Part shown: positions 10,058 through 21,180 of the stretch, one piece after another
How positions within the stretch are numbered: the stretch's first letter is position 1
Layout: every line of letters starts with the position of its first letter
NCBI GenBank assembly: GCA_030549495.1
Contig: JAUIRK010000677.1
Coordinates: 310,001-374,000, forward strand
Reading direction: 5' to 3'
Source of the DNA: Nectonema munidae
Lineage: Eukaryota > Nematomorpha > Nectonematoida > Nectonematidae
DNA: 64,000 nt
Made by a program: the position numbers and the translations under genes
Notes under the pieces: generated by a model
Told to the model about the DNA's origin: nothing
Databases searched by the model: none
The model's input: the letters and a program-made list of their open reading frames with translations, nothing else

Positions 10058-12997
10058 TTGTATTTTGCATATTATTTGTTCTACAGTAATAACTTTCATT
10101 TTGAACAACCCAATTTTTCTCTTATAAATTTTAGTTATTGCACTAAGCCTAGTTTCTATAACTTCAATATCTGTTCTCTGAACATACAACCTTTCATATC
10201 TAAATTCCATGATTTAGAAGTTTACATTTCAGTCAAAATTTTAATGTTCTTTTTGACGTTATTGCAATTCAAGGAACATGGGACTTTCAAAATATTTTAG
10301 AGGATTCGAAATTGATCAGTATTTTTTCTTATCACAACTTTTTAGAAGAAGAAGAATTTATTTCATACATAAACCACAGAGATATATCAGAGTCAAAATG
10401 AATCAAAAAGTAAAGGAAATTATGAAACAAAGAATTTGTGAGATTTGTAAAAAAAGTGATGTATGTATAGGATGCTTGAAAAAGGCTATAAAATAAAAGA
10501 AGCATCTTTATCAAAAAAAAGTCATATGGTGATGATGAAATAACAATTCAACAGATAATTGATATACTTCCTAGTATAGGTTTTATTTTAGTTCACATAT
10601 TTAATATGTATCATCAAATGGGAGAGTTTCCTGAATATCTCAAACTTGCCCGCATCGTTCCAATTTTAAAAACGGCAAGCCTCCGTCTTCATTGGACAAT
10701 TTTAGACCAATATCTATACTCTCTAGACTTCTAGAGCTTCTGATTTCTCGATAAAATTTAATTCTCGAGAAAGGAGAAAAAAAATATATGATTCTCGAGA
10801 CTCGAGAAAAGTTTCGAGAAGTTAAAAAATATTTAAGGAAAAAAATATTTTGTTTTATTAGTAAAATAACTTTTTAAAAAAACAAGAGCATTTAAAGTTT
10901 CGTTTTTCAAACTCAATTGTTTCGGATATAAAATTCTTCGGCATTGACAAGAAGTTGGTTGGATGCATAAAAGAGAATTTTTTTAACAATTGCATCGATT
11001 CTGATAAATCAAAATTTTTGTTTTGTTTGAACATCTGTAGTTCTTCTTCAATTGTACTAACTTTTTCTTCTTTTTTATCATACATGAATTCTTTAATTTC
11101 TCTATTTAAACTTTGAGTTAGAGATTCTTCTTCAAACTCATCAACAAATTCCACTTGAATTTGGCTTTCTTGTATAACAGTTCCATGCTCCGAATAATGA
11201 GAAAAAAAATTTAATCAAAAATATTTTTTGCACATTCTAAAATTTCTTCAAAATTTGAATATTCAAAAGTTGATCGTGCATTACACATAATTATTTATTT
11301 TTTATTAATATTTATTCAAAATTTAACATGTTTTCAGTAATAAAATTTTTTTTTAAATTCTTGAGTCTCAACAAAAATTTCTCGAGAATCAAGAAACAAA
11401 AAAATTCTAAAATTCTCTAGAATCGAGACTCGAGAAATCTCGAGATAGAAGCTCTCTCGAACTTTTCAAAAATATTCGAAAAAATTATATCTTGCAAAAT
11501 AATAGCTTTTCTTGATAAACACGGTATACTCAGTCCTTATCAGTTTGGTTTTTCTAAGAATAAATCAACCGAAGATGCTATATTATTTTTGTGTAGTTGC
11601 ATTTCAAATCATTTTTACGGTAAAAGCTTTAGTATTGTTTTATTCCTCGATTTGGCAAAGGCTTTCGATAATGTTTCCCATCAACTGCATTTTCATAAAT
11701 TATTTCGTATAGGGATCAGAGGTCTAGTTTTAAGATGGTTTAAGAGTTTTTTTGCATGAAAGAAAATTTTACGTTGCTTTAAACAATGATAAGTCTGATA
11801 TAAAGTACATAGAAAAAGGTGTGCCGCAAGGATCTATCCTTGGCACACTTTTTTTGGTGATTTTTATAAACGATATTTTCAAAAATGTAAGCAAGGAGGA
11901 TTCTCTAATTTTGTATGCTGACGATGCAACTATCGTGTTAAACTTTGATGATTCTACGGCAGTCGCTAGTAGAACCAATGCTTGTCTGGAATCCGTTTCT
12001 AATTGGTGTCAGTTAAATCTGCTTTCTTTCAATTTAAGTAAATGTGTGTATATGATTTTTTCTAAGAAAACAATTAAAGAAAATTTTAGTTTAGTTCTTA
12101 ATGGTAATCAATTAACTAGAATAAATCTTTTTAATTACTTAGACCTCACTTTCAATGAAAATTTGTCTTGGTTCAGACACATCTCATCTGTACATATTAA
12201 AGTCTCTCGTCTTCTTGGTACTTTTCGCCAAATAGAAATGTATTTAACAATGTAAAAAATTACTTTATAATGCTTTTATTTTTCCTCACTTCTTGTATTG
12301 CAATTTAATTTGGGGATCATCTTGCTTATCAATACTACATAAATTATATTCTTGTCAAAAAAATATTTTATGTTCATTAATCTTTCTCGTAGTTTTAATG
12401 ATTCTTTTTCTTGTATCAATATTTATAATATTAACAAGCTATCTCATTTTAATTTTTTTTATAAATCCTGTATCAAATGTGGATTTTTCAACCAGTTTTT
12501 CATTCGAAATGACTAAATACATCTACACTTCACTCTCTCCAGCCATTTTCTTCACATTCCTCAAATAGCCCAAAAGTCTCTCTTTCGTTCAATTCTCCTA
12601 AGAACATTCTCTCTTGTAAATTTCTCCATTGCTAATCTTGACTTCAGAAATCCTAGAAACTTTAAAGAATCCGTTAAAGCTCTTTTATATTTTCCATATT
12701 TTTCTCATGACTCTATATAAATATAAATATATATATCTCATACTTTTAATTTATATTATATATCATTTAAAGTTAATGTTTATTAGTTGGTTATTTATTT
12801 ATTTTTTTCGTTCTTGTAAATTATTATGTTTTTTTTTCATGTCTATCGATTCTGGGTATGAAGAAATCACGATAAGTCAACGAAGCTTCCTTTTTCTCTC
12901 CCAATGGCAGGCCACATTAAAAGATTTCATTTTGATTTATTTCATCTGATATTATGTTTTTTTTTCTTTAATAAATTTCTTCTTCTTCTTCTATGTT
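10058..12997 (+). mobile_element. CR1/Jockey-like LINE, split by a hAT insertion
   Basis: This is a decayed non-LTR retrotransposon. The endonuclease start appears at 10160-10290 (FNICSLNIQPF). The region before the reverse transcriptase reads MGEFPEYLKLARIVPI at about 10618-10670 and reaches the NFRPISIL motif near 10700. Reading resumes after a nested element at about 11456 with NFSKIFEKII, YQFGFSKNKSTEDAI, and FLDLAKAFDNVSHQLH near 11643. An open stretch at 11752-12255 holds GVPQGSILG and the catalytic YADDATIVLN. A connector follows with YCNLIWGSS near 12296. The 3' end, near 12997, has AATAAA and then a TTC repeat (TTTCTTCTTCTTCTTC), a simple tail typical of this LINE type. Several frame changes show it is inactive. 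The nested hAT is described separately. Confidence 0.85.
10732..11455 (-). mobile_element. hAT-type DNA transposon nested in the LINE
   Basis: A segment of about 720 bases interrupts the LINE between its PISIL and NFSKIFEK codons. Both ends carry the inverted word AGAGCTTCT followed a little further in by GATTTCTCGA, and the subterminal regions are dense in CTCGAG words. On the minus strand, 10858-11154 codes a 98-residue piece reading FSFMHPTNFLSMPKNFI, which resembles the C-terminal dimerisation segment of hAT transposases (usually IPATS...ERxFS). The element is therefore probably an internally deleted hAT. The target duplication is degraded: CTAGACTT at 10723-10730 against CTCGAACT at 11456-11463, which I read as uncertain. 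Confidence 0.68.
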
Positions 12998-13084
12998 TAC
13001 AAGAGGGCATAAAAAAACTTAAATGGACATTTAAAAAAAACAATCAGTTGATTGGTGAATGTAAACTAACCTATTATAAAAAAG

Positions 13085-13279
13085 ATATATAGATATCAAA
13101 GAAGAATCTGAAAAACAATAATATCTCAATATTGTTAATAATAATTTATCATGTGGGATAAAATCAAATGCTTTATTGAGATCAATAAATAGAGCTATAA
13201 CACTATCATAATTTTCCAAATAAATATGGACTTTATTTGATATGATAGTATTAAATTTGGTTGCACTATGGAAACCCAT
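13085..13279 (-). mobile_element. LINE reverse-transcriptase scrap
   Basis: On the minus strand this codes VIALFIDLNKAFDFIPHDKLL followed by RYYCFSDSSL, the palm motif A of a LINE reverse transcriptase. Only about 190 bases are recognisable. It lies in opposite orientation to the larger LINE next to it, so it is an independent insertion. Confidence 0.72.
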
Positions 13280-14039
13280 TTTAATCGAAGAAATTTTTTA
13301 ATTTTAAAAAATTTCATCCTTTAAAATGTTTGTTGAAATTGTTTTTAAATTGAATAATAGTAAACTAATTATGTTTAAATATTGTCTTCTTTAGACGATA
13401 CTATAAAATGTTTTATATTGATGGAAATTGTTTTCAAATATATTTTTTTGAGTATTAGTATTATGTTAGTTATTTCGACAATACAATTTATGAAAAATAA
13501 TGTTAATTATTAAAATTTTTAGAGTTTTCACCAAATTTTATTAAAAAATTCGCATATGCATGCAAAAGTCTTTTGTCTATAACGAGTTCTAATTGACATC
13601 TATGTACTATTAAATTTGAGATTTTTAGTTAAAATTTTATACCTTTTTTATTTTGTTATTTTTGTTCATAAATTTTTGTTTCTTAACCGTTTTAGACAAG
13701 GGACATCAAATTAAAGCTCTAACTACGCTTTTTGATATTACTTAGAATATAACTTAAATTTTCTTGAAACTTCAAATTTGCCATTTTTCTGCTTTAAACA
13801 TGATTGGACCGTATCACATTTAGATAAACTTTACAAAATAACTTTGAAATTTAAATTATTATTTTGAAAAAGTTTTAAAGTAAAAAATCTTAGGGTTTGT
13901 GTTTGTATACCGTTGATAAATATTAATTTTTATAAAAAGTTTCTCTACTTCTCATTCAATGCTAATTTCAATAATGTTATTTGATTATTTGACAAAATAT
14001 TATTTAAAATCGTGCAAATTGCAAAATATAGGTAATAAC

Positions 14040-14540
14040 TTTTGTCACAACGTATGAGGTATATCAAATCTTACATCTATTAAAATATGAACAGAAAGTT
14101 GAATATATTTTGATTTTAAAGAATATTTTTCGATTATTTGATTACACAATTTTATTTTGATTATTTGACAAATATATTATTTAATTTCGTACAAATTGTA
14201 AAAAATATAGGTAATAACTTTTGTAAAATCGCATGAGAACCAAAATATTTATGCTAAAATAAAGTTAATATTGCTATTCAGAATAATAAGAGGAATCTAA
14301 AAATATATAATACTTGCATGTTTATTCAATTATGTAAACTCAAAATTTTCAGCCCGTTTGAAAGCGCCTTAAAAATTTTAAAATTGAGAAAATTAAAATT
14401 GCAAAAATATAAGATAACTAATGTAACACCGTCTCCCCGAATGAGGTATATCAAATCTTACAACTAACAAAATATGAACTGACATATACTTGTATATTTG
14501 TTGAATATATGTAAAGTCATAATTTTTCAGACGGTTTGAA
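14040..14540 (+). repeat. Dispersed repeat, related to the fold-back arms at 19.8-20.8 kb
   Basis: The words GAGGTATATCAAATCTTACA, AATATGAACAGAAAGTTGA and GAATATTTTTCGATT occur in the same order as in the fold-back element further on. A second partial copy starts at about 14427 with CTCCCCGAATGAGG. Both are diverged and incomplete. Confidence 0.7.
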
Positions 14541-15810
14541 AGGCATAAAAAATCCAAAATTTAAAAATTTAAAAACCTATTCTTATAGAGTTTGGTAAGC
14601 TGATTCCAAATATGTAATTTGTTTGAAATGAATCCAATGACTTATTATATTTTTGCTGTCAAATTTGTAATTTTTTTCATTTTATCAAGTTCAGAGGTAA
14701 AAAAGTGTATTTAACTTAAAATATTTATATTTTTTCGTAATCAGTATAATATTACCTTTAAAATGAAATATTAAAATTGAAAATTGGATAAATTTAAAAT
14801 TTTTTGAAAATTTTGTCTAACATATTAAATTTTTTTCAACGTATTATGTTTAAATAATAGTTATATTTTATGAATATGCAAAAAAAATTGGAAAAAAATG
14901 TAATTATTCATTTTACACGCTAAAATATAGTGAAAAATAGCAAAATTGTGCATATTGTTCCAAGGCTTATAAAAAATATTTGAAATTTTTCCAAAAACTA
15001 AATGACATGCAAAATGCGAGTAAAAGGATGCTCTGGCATTCCATTAAAATGTATAAAAATTCTCGCATAAAGGTTTCTTTCAAAATTAAAATTTGTAAAT
15101 TTTAAAACAAATTTTTTAAAAATTTGTAAAATACAAAAAAAATATATCAAAAATAAATATTTTTAAATATTAAATGGAATGTAAGCGATTATAAATAAGT
15201 TGATATAAAAATTAGAAAAAAATAATTTTATTTTAATTTAAAAAAATCACGTTAAAATGTCAACTTTTTTAAGGCAAAAACTATTTAAAAAAAATTGAAT
15301 GAAATTTTCCCGATTTTTTTTCAGAAAATATTTTAGTTATAAGAGCACTTTAAACAAATTTAAAAAAATTATTTTAACATCTCGTGGGAAAAAAATGTTG
15401 GGTGAAATTTAGAGTTCAAGTACAGGTCAATGAATTGAATTTGAGATCATTTCACCTATACCACATGAAAGTACTAACGAAATAAGTATATTAACACTTT
15501 ATACCCTCTAAAAATCTTACTATGGAATAGAAAGCATTGTAGTATATTATTTTATAAAATTCTACAAATAAATTTAGATTCTGATAGTAGAGTGGTTTTA
15601 AAATTGTGTTGAAAATTGTCACAGATAAAAAGTAAAAAATTTTCAAAGTGTAACAAGCGTTAAAGTTCAAAATTAGCAAAAATAAATAAACAGTCTGTTT
15701 TATTATGCACATCTGTCCACATATATATGTCGAACTATAATACTGAACTATTATATGTTATTTGAAAATGGCTTGTGGTGCAACTTTTAAATCTTAGCAT
15801 TTGTGTGTGA

Positions 15811-16275
15811 TTTCTTTATTCGCACATTGTCGGTATATATATAACAAATACTCTTCGTTAGAAAACAGTAAAATCGTATTTCTCAACTAGTTATAATATA
15901 TGTATATTCTGAAAGCCCATAAAAATGCTCTAATTTGGTATATCACATGATACATTTGGTTGAGAAATGTGAAAGTTATAAGCGTTTTAATATTTGACTA
16001 AGATTTAAGCTAGGAACACTACAAATAAACTAAGCGTACACTAGCCCGATAAAATAAACCACACACGCGTGCTAAAGATGTGGTGAAGCGTATGCGAGAT
16101 AAGAATTTCCTGCGCTCACAAACGCGTAATGCAACATGTGTTAATCTTTCTTCGCATAGTTATGCGCTAGAATCAATAACAAGCGTGTTAGAATCAATAA
16201 TGTGATTTATTCTTCCCACATTGTCCGTATAAATATAACGAATGCCCTTCGTTAAAAATCAGAAAAGTGGTATCT
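15811..16275 (+). repeat. Pair of 70-base direct repeats
   Basis: The segment at 15811-15885 (CACATTGTCGGTATATATAT onward) recurs at 16201-16275 (CACATTGTCCGTATAAATAT onward), with about four in five bases shared by eye, including the TTCGTTA word and a following CAGTAAAAT/CAGAAAAGT. The interval between them is a little GC-richer than its surroundings. Confidence 0.6.
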
Positions 16276-17161
16276 AAACTAAATAAAATTGTTTCGAAAT
16301 AAAATTGGTCACGATTAATCAACACAACTTTTACATTCGATCAACATTTTTCAATTCCAAAAGTAAATTAAAATTTATTAGAAAAACATTATACTGACCT
16401 ATACTACTGACCCCTAAAAATTTATATTTATTTTCTACAGTGTTGTTTAACTTTAACTTTTTAAAATGAAAAAAACTATATTCTACTTTTGTTAATATGA
16501 AATATTGAAAAAATAATATATAAACTCATCACGTTAATTATTAGTATTTTTTGAAACTAGATAAAAGTTGCTGACCTCACATAAAAGCAGATTTTGCAAA
16601 AGGGAAAACATTTTTTTGTAAAACCTAGCCTATGTTAAGCACAAAGTAGCTTTCCAATGATACCATTTTCAATAAATATTTTTGTTTAAATCTTCACATT
16701 ATGCTTTTAACCAAAGTGGTCCCTTATTTTTACTAAAAAAGTAAAGTCCAGTTATCAAAAAAATTAAAAAGCTTTTGCAAAAATACATTATTCTAGTGTA
16801 TACAGTAAACGATAAGCTTTCAAATGATATATATATCATGAAAAAGAAATATTGAAAAATAGTGTAATTTTTTCTTCAAACAAATAAACAAAAAATTTCA
16901 AAAAATTCGTCATATTATTAAATATTACATAAACATTTCAACCAATAATATAGTTTTCATAAAATAAAACCGCAATTTTAAAGTTAAGTGGTTTGAACTT
17001 TTTTGTGTAGAATTTTTGAAATCGTGCGTTCAAAATGTATGCAAAATATTTTTTGAAAATTTTTATTTTAAATATGTTTTTTCCCTTTATACGAATTTTA
17101 TATTCAAATATTTCTGGCAAGTTGTCTCCCCGGAAGTTTTGCCAGACCTCTGATATATGTA

Positions 17162-17556
17162 TATATATACCATTTTTAGTTCTAAACGGTCTTTTTTAAA
17201 TTCTAAAGTGTCTTTTTTTTGCAAAACAGAAATTAAGTAAGGTTTGCTTCAATATTTATAAAACATGTTTTAAAAACTTTTATTTTAGACACAACACTTT
17301 CTTTCATGTTAGATGAAGTGATCAAATAGAAAATTATTATCAGTGTATCTTTCAACACGTCTACAGAACCTGACAATCGCACATAATATTACGCGCATTT
17401 ATTAGAAACAAGACTTGAAAGCTTATTCAGAAAAGTAAAATCAAAAAAGACACTTTAGAATTTAAAAAAGACACTTTAGAATTTGAAAAAGACAAATTTA
17501 AAAAAGACACTTTAGAATTTAAAAAAGACCGTTTAGAACTAAAAATGGTATATATA
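17162..17556. mobile_element. MITE with 55-bp terminal inverted repeats
   Basis: The two ends are inverted copies of each other: TATATATACCATTTTTAG at 17162 and its complement ending at 17556, and the match continues through CTAAACGGTC and CTAAAGTGTC for about 55 bases with almost no mismatch. The inner edge of the right end repeats AAAAAGACACTTTAGAA three times (17449-17520). There is no coding capacity. A TA or TATA target site would suit the Tc1/mariner superfamily, but the flank is itself TA-rich, so the family is not certain. Confidence 0.85.
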
Positions 17557-17776
17557 CACTTCGACAAATTATATAAAAGATATTAGAAAAATTTACAAAA
17601 ATTTGAAGGTATATAATTCAGCCAATTTTGTAGAATTAATATTTTAGTGAAGCCTCCATCTAGTACTAATAACTCAAAAAGCAAGCTAGCTTTGTGTCGA
17701 GTTTACAAATTTTAAAGTGGTTGAGTAATTTATGGCATTATAGCTTTATGGAGAAATCAGTATTAAGTTTTCCAAG

Positions 17777-18049
17777 TGCCAGCAGGTGTTATGCGAAATA
17801 AGTAAATATTGTTACATGAAGCCGAGTGAAGGATTCAAAACCTGCGTCACTAAGACACCTTTTGTTGCAAAGCAGAATCGGCAATCTCTTGAGCTTATTT
17901 CATTGATGGATGACGAAGACAACGTAAGCATAATTAAGCCTAAAGAGTTCTTCTTGCTGCAACCTCCATCGCCTCGTTTTGACTTGTTTGATGCTTGCAA
18001 AATAAAAAGAAACATGGTCTTTTATCCATATTTAAGAGAAGTCGGATAG
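17777..18049 (+). CDS. Candidate host exon, unknown protein (possible terminal exon)
   Basis: An open stretch from about 17777 to the stop at 18047-18049 codes roughly 90 residues including KCQQVLCEISKYCYMKPSEG, FVAKQNRQSLELISLMDDED and FFLLQPPSPRFDLFDACK. Residue composition and codon use are mixed and unlike the AT-driven open frames around it. There is no ATG at the front; instead a plausible acceptor (TTAAGTTTTCCAAG) lies at 17763-17776, which suggests an internal start by splicing. ATTAAA occurs near 18110 and could serve as a polyadenylation signal. I do not recognise the family. A decayed transposon gene is the alternative. Confidence 0.4.
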   Translation, partial: CQQVLCEISKYCYMKPSEGFKTCVTKTPFVAKQNRQSLELISLMDDEDNVSIIKPKEFFLLQPPSPRFDLFDACKIKRNMVFYPYLREVG

Positions 18050-18410
18050 CGAAAGACATTTCTGTTGAATTATTGTGATGATCATTTTTAGTTATACAAC
18101 GTCAAGCATTAAAGATAACTCATCTAAAAACTGTTTCATGCAAGTATTTCACTCGTTAAGGTCCTATTTACGTAATTGATGAATCCTAATTACACTAAAA
18201 CACGAATATATTTTTTCTCCAACCAATAGTATAATATTTTTTAATATGATTGACATACGTTTGTCACTAAGACACAAATTAATGTATTTTTTCTGCATCC
18301 AATAGTATATAATTTTTTTAAATGATTGACATTAAATATATTTAAAACTCCCTATGTATGAAGTATTCGTAAATTTGGCGTATATTTGTATATGTATCAT
18401 GTATTGTTAC
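18050..18410. other. AT-rich stretch, no gene
   Basis: Nothing coding is seen. Two similar segments (AATATATTTTTTCTCCAACCAATAG near 18205 and a related one near 18280) suggest a small local duplication. Confidence 0.45.
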
Positions 18411-18500
18411 GTATGATGTTATTATGTCTTGTGTCTGACACTGACTAATGAAAATTAATAGGGATTGTGTGTCTGAGCGTCTAAGGAAATATTTGTATAT
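18411..18500 (+). repeat. First unit of a 90-bp tandem repeat
   Basis: This unit starts GTATGATGTTATTATGTC, includes TGACACTGACTAATG and GTGTCTGAGCG, and ends AATATTTGTATAT. A second copy begins at 18501 but is cut after eight bases by the hAT element and resumes at 20990, so the two units were adjacent before the insertion. Confidence 0.88.
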
Positions 18501-18649
18501 GTATGATGCAGAGAAGGACGGAGACCCCGAACTTCCCCGTTCCCCTCGGGGTAAACTTTCCCCGAAGTCGGGGCAATAGTTTTTAAAATTATCAAATTTT
18601 AAAATTATTTTTTTTACAAATTACCTATTATAATTGACTTTTGAATTTA

Positions 18650-19710
18650 ATGAGTCAAACAAAAAGTAAAATCTGGCTTTTTTTGAGAAAATTGATTTGG
18701 AGCAAGCCAAATGTACAGTTTGCAAAAAGATTTTAAAAACAACAAGAGGCTTAACTAAAGGTTTGCAAGACCATTTGAAAAGACATCCATCATCCTATTT
18801 AGAACTTGAAAAAGCAAAATCCACACAGCGAACTTACAAATATCTGAACGCAGCAACAAACACCAAACAAGTGACTATTGAATGTTTGAATAACAAAAAA
18901 GTCAAGTATGATCAAGATTCTAAGGAACAAAAAAATTTTTGTGATGCAATGATTGATTTTTTTGCTGCAACGTTAACTTTTTTCAGAGTTGCAGAAAGTA
19001 AAGAGTTTCTTAAGTTGTTTAATTTGGCAAATTCAAAATTGACAGTCAAAAGTCCAAAGACATATTCAAGAAAAATGTCGGAAAATGTTATCCTTATCAG
19101 AGAAAAAATTAACAAATTTTTTATAGATGAAAGAGAATCATGCCAAAGCTTAGCTTTTACGTCTGATATATGGACATCAAGTAGCTACATTTCACTTACT
19201 TGTCATATGATTGATTCTAACTTTTTTCTAAAAAATTTCACACTGGCTGTTACCTCTAACGGAAGAACATACTGGTGAAAACTTGGAGTTTGAATTAAAT
19301 GATTTATTCGCGAATTTCGAGTTTTCAAAGTGTATACCCTGGCTTTGTGTTACTGAGAACGCAAGAAATTTGAAACTTGCGATTAACCGTTCTGTAAATT
19401 TACACAATACTGCTGCAACATTCATACACTCCAACTTGTCATAGGAGATTTGTTTAAAAGAAACGCAGATATTAAAGAAATCGTTGATAAAACAAAAAAA
19501 TTGGCAAAGTTAACAAATAAATCAGAAAATTCGAGAAGGTTGCTTGAAAATAAGTTCTTTGGCAAAAAAATATTTGAACATACCAGTAAGCAACGCGCAG
19601 TCTGAAAGATTATTCAGCTGTGGCTCAGATATTGTAACAGCAAAAAGAAATAGACTCAATCCTGAAAAAGTTTGAGAACTTATTTTTGTTAAGAAAAACA
19701 TGAAAATTTA
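18650..19710 (+). pseudogene. hAT transposase with BED zinc finger, broken
   Basis: The likely start is the ATG at 18650 (MSQTKSKIW). After a short frame change in a T run near 18675-18685, an open stretch at 18697-19278 gives a BED-type zinc finger (KCTVCKKILKTT then LQDHLKRHP, a CxxC...HxxxH pattern) and then a region with YSRKMSENVILIREKI and LAFTSDIWTSSSYIS, the hAT motif around the first catalytic aspartate. Another frame follows with WLCVTENARNL-like sequence (19336-19380). Near 19560-19680 the C-terminal dimerisation segment appears: LNIPVSNAQSERLFSCGSDI followed by AKRNRLNPE. The total of about 350 residues is well short of the usual 600 or more, so the middle is deleted. Confidence 0.87.
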
Positions 19711-19783
19711 AAATTATTTGTCAATTTTTTATGACAATAAATATATAATATACTTAAATAATATATATATATATATATATATA

Positions 19784-20830
19784 TCCAACCCGTATATTAC
19801 GATGATTCATCTCCAACCTGTATTCTACGATGATTCATCTCCAACCTGTATACTACGATGATTCATCTTCAACCTGTATACTACGATGGTTTCTGTTCCA
19901 TGTACAAATGACTAGGGAGACAATGTTCAACTCTCTGTTCACATTTTGTTAGATGTAAGATTTGATATACCTCATTCGGGAAGAGGATGTTAGATAAGTT
20001 ATTAATTTTTTCACGATATTAAATAATATATTTTATCAAATAATCAAAATAAAATTCTGTAATCAAAGAATCGAAAAATATTCTTTAAAAAATCAAAAAA
20101 TATCAAACTTTCTGTTCATATTTTGCTACCTCATACGATGTTACAAAAGTTATTACCTATACTTTGCAATTTGTACGATTTTAAATATTATATTTGTCGA
20201 ATAATCAAAGAATCGAAAAATGTTCAAATCAAAAAATATTTATTCTTTTTAAATATATCGTTGGCTCCCCTTACTTTTAGTTTCGTGTGTGCATAATTTG
20301 ATAAAAATTAATTATTAAAGACTAGGTTTATCTTTCTATTTTAAAAGTAAGGGGAGCCAACGATATATTTAAAAAGAATAAATATTTTTTGATTTGAACA
20401 TTTTTCGATTCTTTGATTATTCAATAATAAATATTTTTTGATTTTAACATTTTTCGATTCTTTGATTATTCGACAAATATAATATTTAAAATCGTGCAAA
20501 TTGCAAAGTATAGGTAATAACTTTTGTAACATCGTATGAGGTAGCAAAATATGAACAGAAAGTTTGATATTTTTTGATTTTTTAAAGAATATTTTTCGAT
20601 TCTTTGATTACAGAATTTTATTTTGATTATTTGATAAAATATATTATTTAATATCGTGAAAAAATTTATAACTTATCTAACATCCTCTCCCCGAATGAGG
20701 TATATCAAATCTTACATCTAGCAGAATGTGAACAGAAAGTTGAACATTGTCTCCCTTGTTATTTGTACATGGAATAGAAACCATTGTAGTATACAGGTTG
20801 AAGATGAATCATCGTAGAATACAGGTTGGA
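19784..20830. mobile_element. Fold-back element, about 490-bp inverted arms
   Basis: The left arm (19784-20280) and the right arm (20343-20830) are inverted copies: GTTGGCTCCCCTTACTTTT at 20260-20278 faces AAAAGTAAGGGGAGCCAAC at 20343-20361 across a loop of about 62 bases. Each arm ends in short tandem units (ACGATGATTCATCTCCAACC and variants, four copies at the left end, about two at the right). It carries no gene. It lies in the 3' part of the hAT element, so it arrived later or was captured by it. The insertion site is TA-rich, so no target duplication can be read. Arm fragments occur at 14.0-14.5 kb and 21.07-21.18 kb. Confidence 0.9.
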
Positions 20831-20989
20831 GAAGATATTATATATTTTTATATATATCCCATATTTTCAATGTTTTTTAATAAAAATTTTTTATGTAAAT
20901 TCCCCGCCCCGCCCCGATCCCCGCGGGGAGAGTGTTACCCCGTCCCAATCCCGGCCCTGAAAAAAATTTAACTTCCCCGTCGTACTCTG

Positions 20990-21072
20990 GTATGATGTTA
21001 TTATGTCTTGTGTCTGACACTGACTAATGGAAAGGATTATGTGTCTGAGCGTGTAAAGAAATATTTGTATAT
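20990..21072 (+). repeat. Second unit of the 90-bp tandem repeat
   Basis: It repeats the unit at 18411-18500 (GTATGATGTTATTATGTC, TGACACTGACTAATG, GTGTCTGAGCGT) with a small number of differences and a short deletion. The first eight bases double as the right-hand target duplication of the hAT. Confidence 0.88.
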
Positions 21073-21180
21073 ACTCTCCCCGAATGAGGTATATCAAATC
21101 TTACATCTAGCAGAATGTGAACAGAAAGTTGAACATTGTCTCCCTAGTCATTTGTACATGGAATAGAAACCATCGTAGTA
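21073..21180 (+). repeat. Solo fragment of the fold-back arm
   Basis: The sequence from CTCCCCGAATGAGGTATATC to GGAATAGAAACCATCGTAGT is nearly identical to the outer part of the fold-back element's right arm (20687-20790). It lies outside the hAT, so the family is dispersed. Confidence 0.85.

Larger units (their letters stand above)
13280..17161. other. Long AT-rich stretch without genes
   Basis: I find no coding sequence in this stretch; open frames are short and AT-driven. It holds copies of a dispersed repeat also found at 19.8-21.2 kb, recognised by GAGGTATATCAAATCTTACA (about 14055-14075 and 14442-14462). It also holds a 70-base direct repeat (15811-15885 and 16201-16275, marked by CACATTGTC and CCTTCGTTA-like words). 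A short patch at 16060-16200 is richer in GC (ACACGCGTGC and related words). Confidence 0.6.
18509..20989 (+). mobile_element. hAT element with exact 8-bp target duplication
   Basis: The element starts CAGAGAAGGACGGAGA and its other end, reversed, reads CAGAGTACGACGGGGA, so the terminal inverted repeats agree at 13 of 16 bases. Both ends are followed inward by GC-rich subterminal DNA (CCCCG clusters at 18525-18575 and 20901-20955), as in Ac-like hATs. The flanking 8-mer GTATGATG is identical at 18501-18508 and 20990-20997, a perfect hAT-type duplication. Its transposase gene occupies 18650-19710 and a 1-kb fold-back element sits in its 3' part. Without that insertion it would be about 1.43 kb, short for an autonomous hAT, which points to internal deletion. 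Confidence 0.93.

Noticed and set aside
10332-10514. Minus-strand frame of 60 residues opposite the LINE endonuclease
   Set aside because: It is the antisense shadow of the LINE coding sequence.
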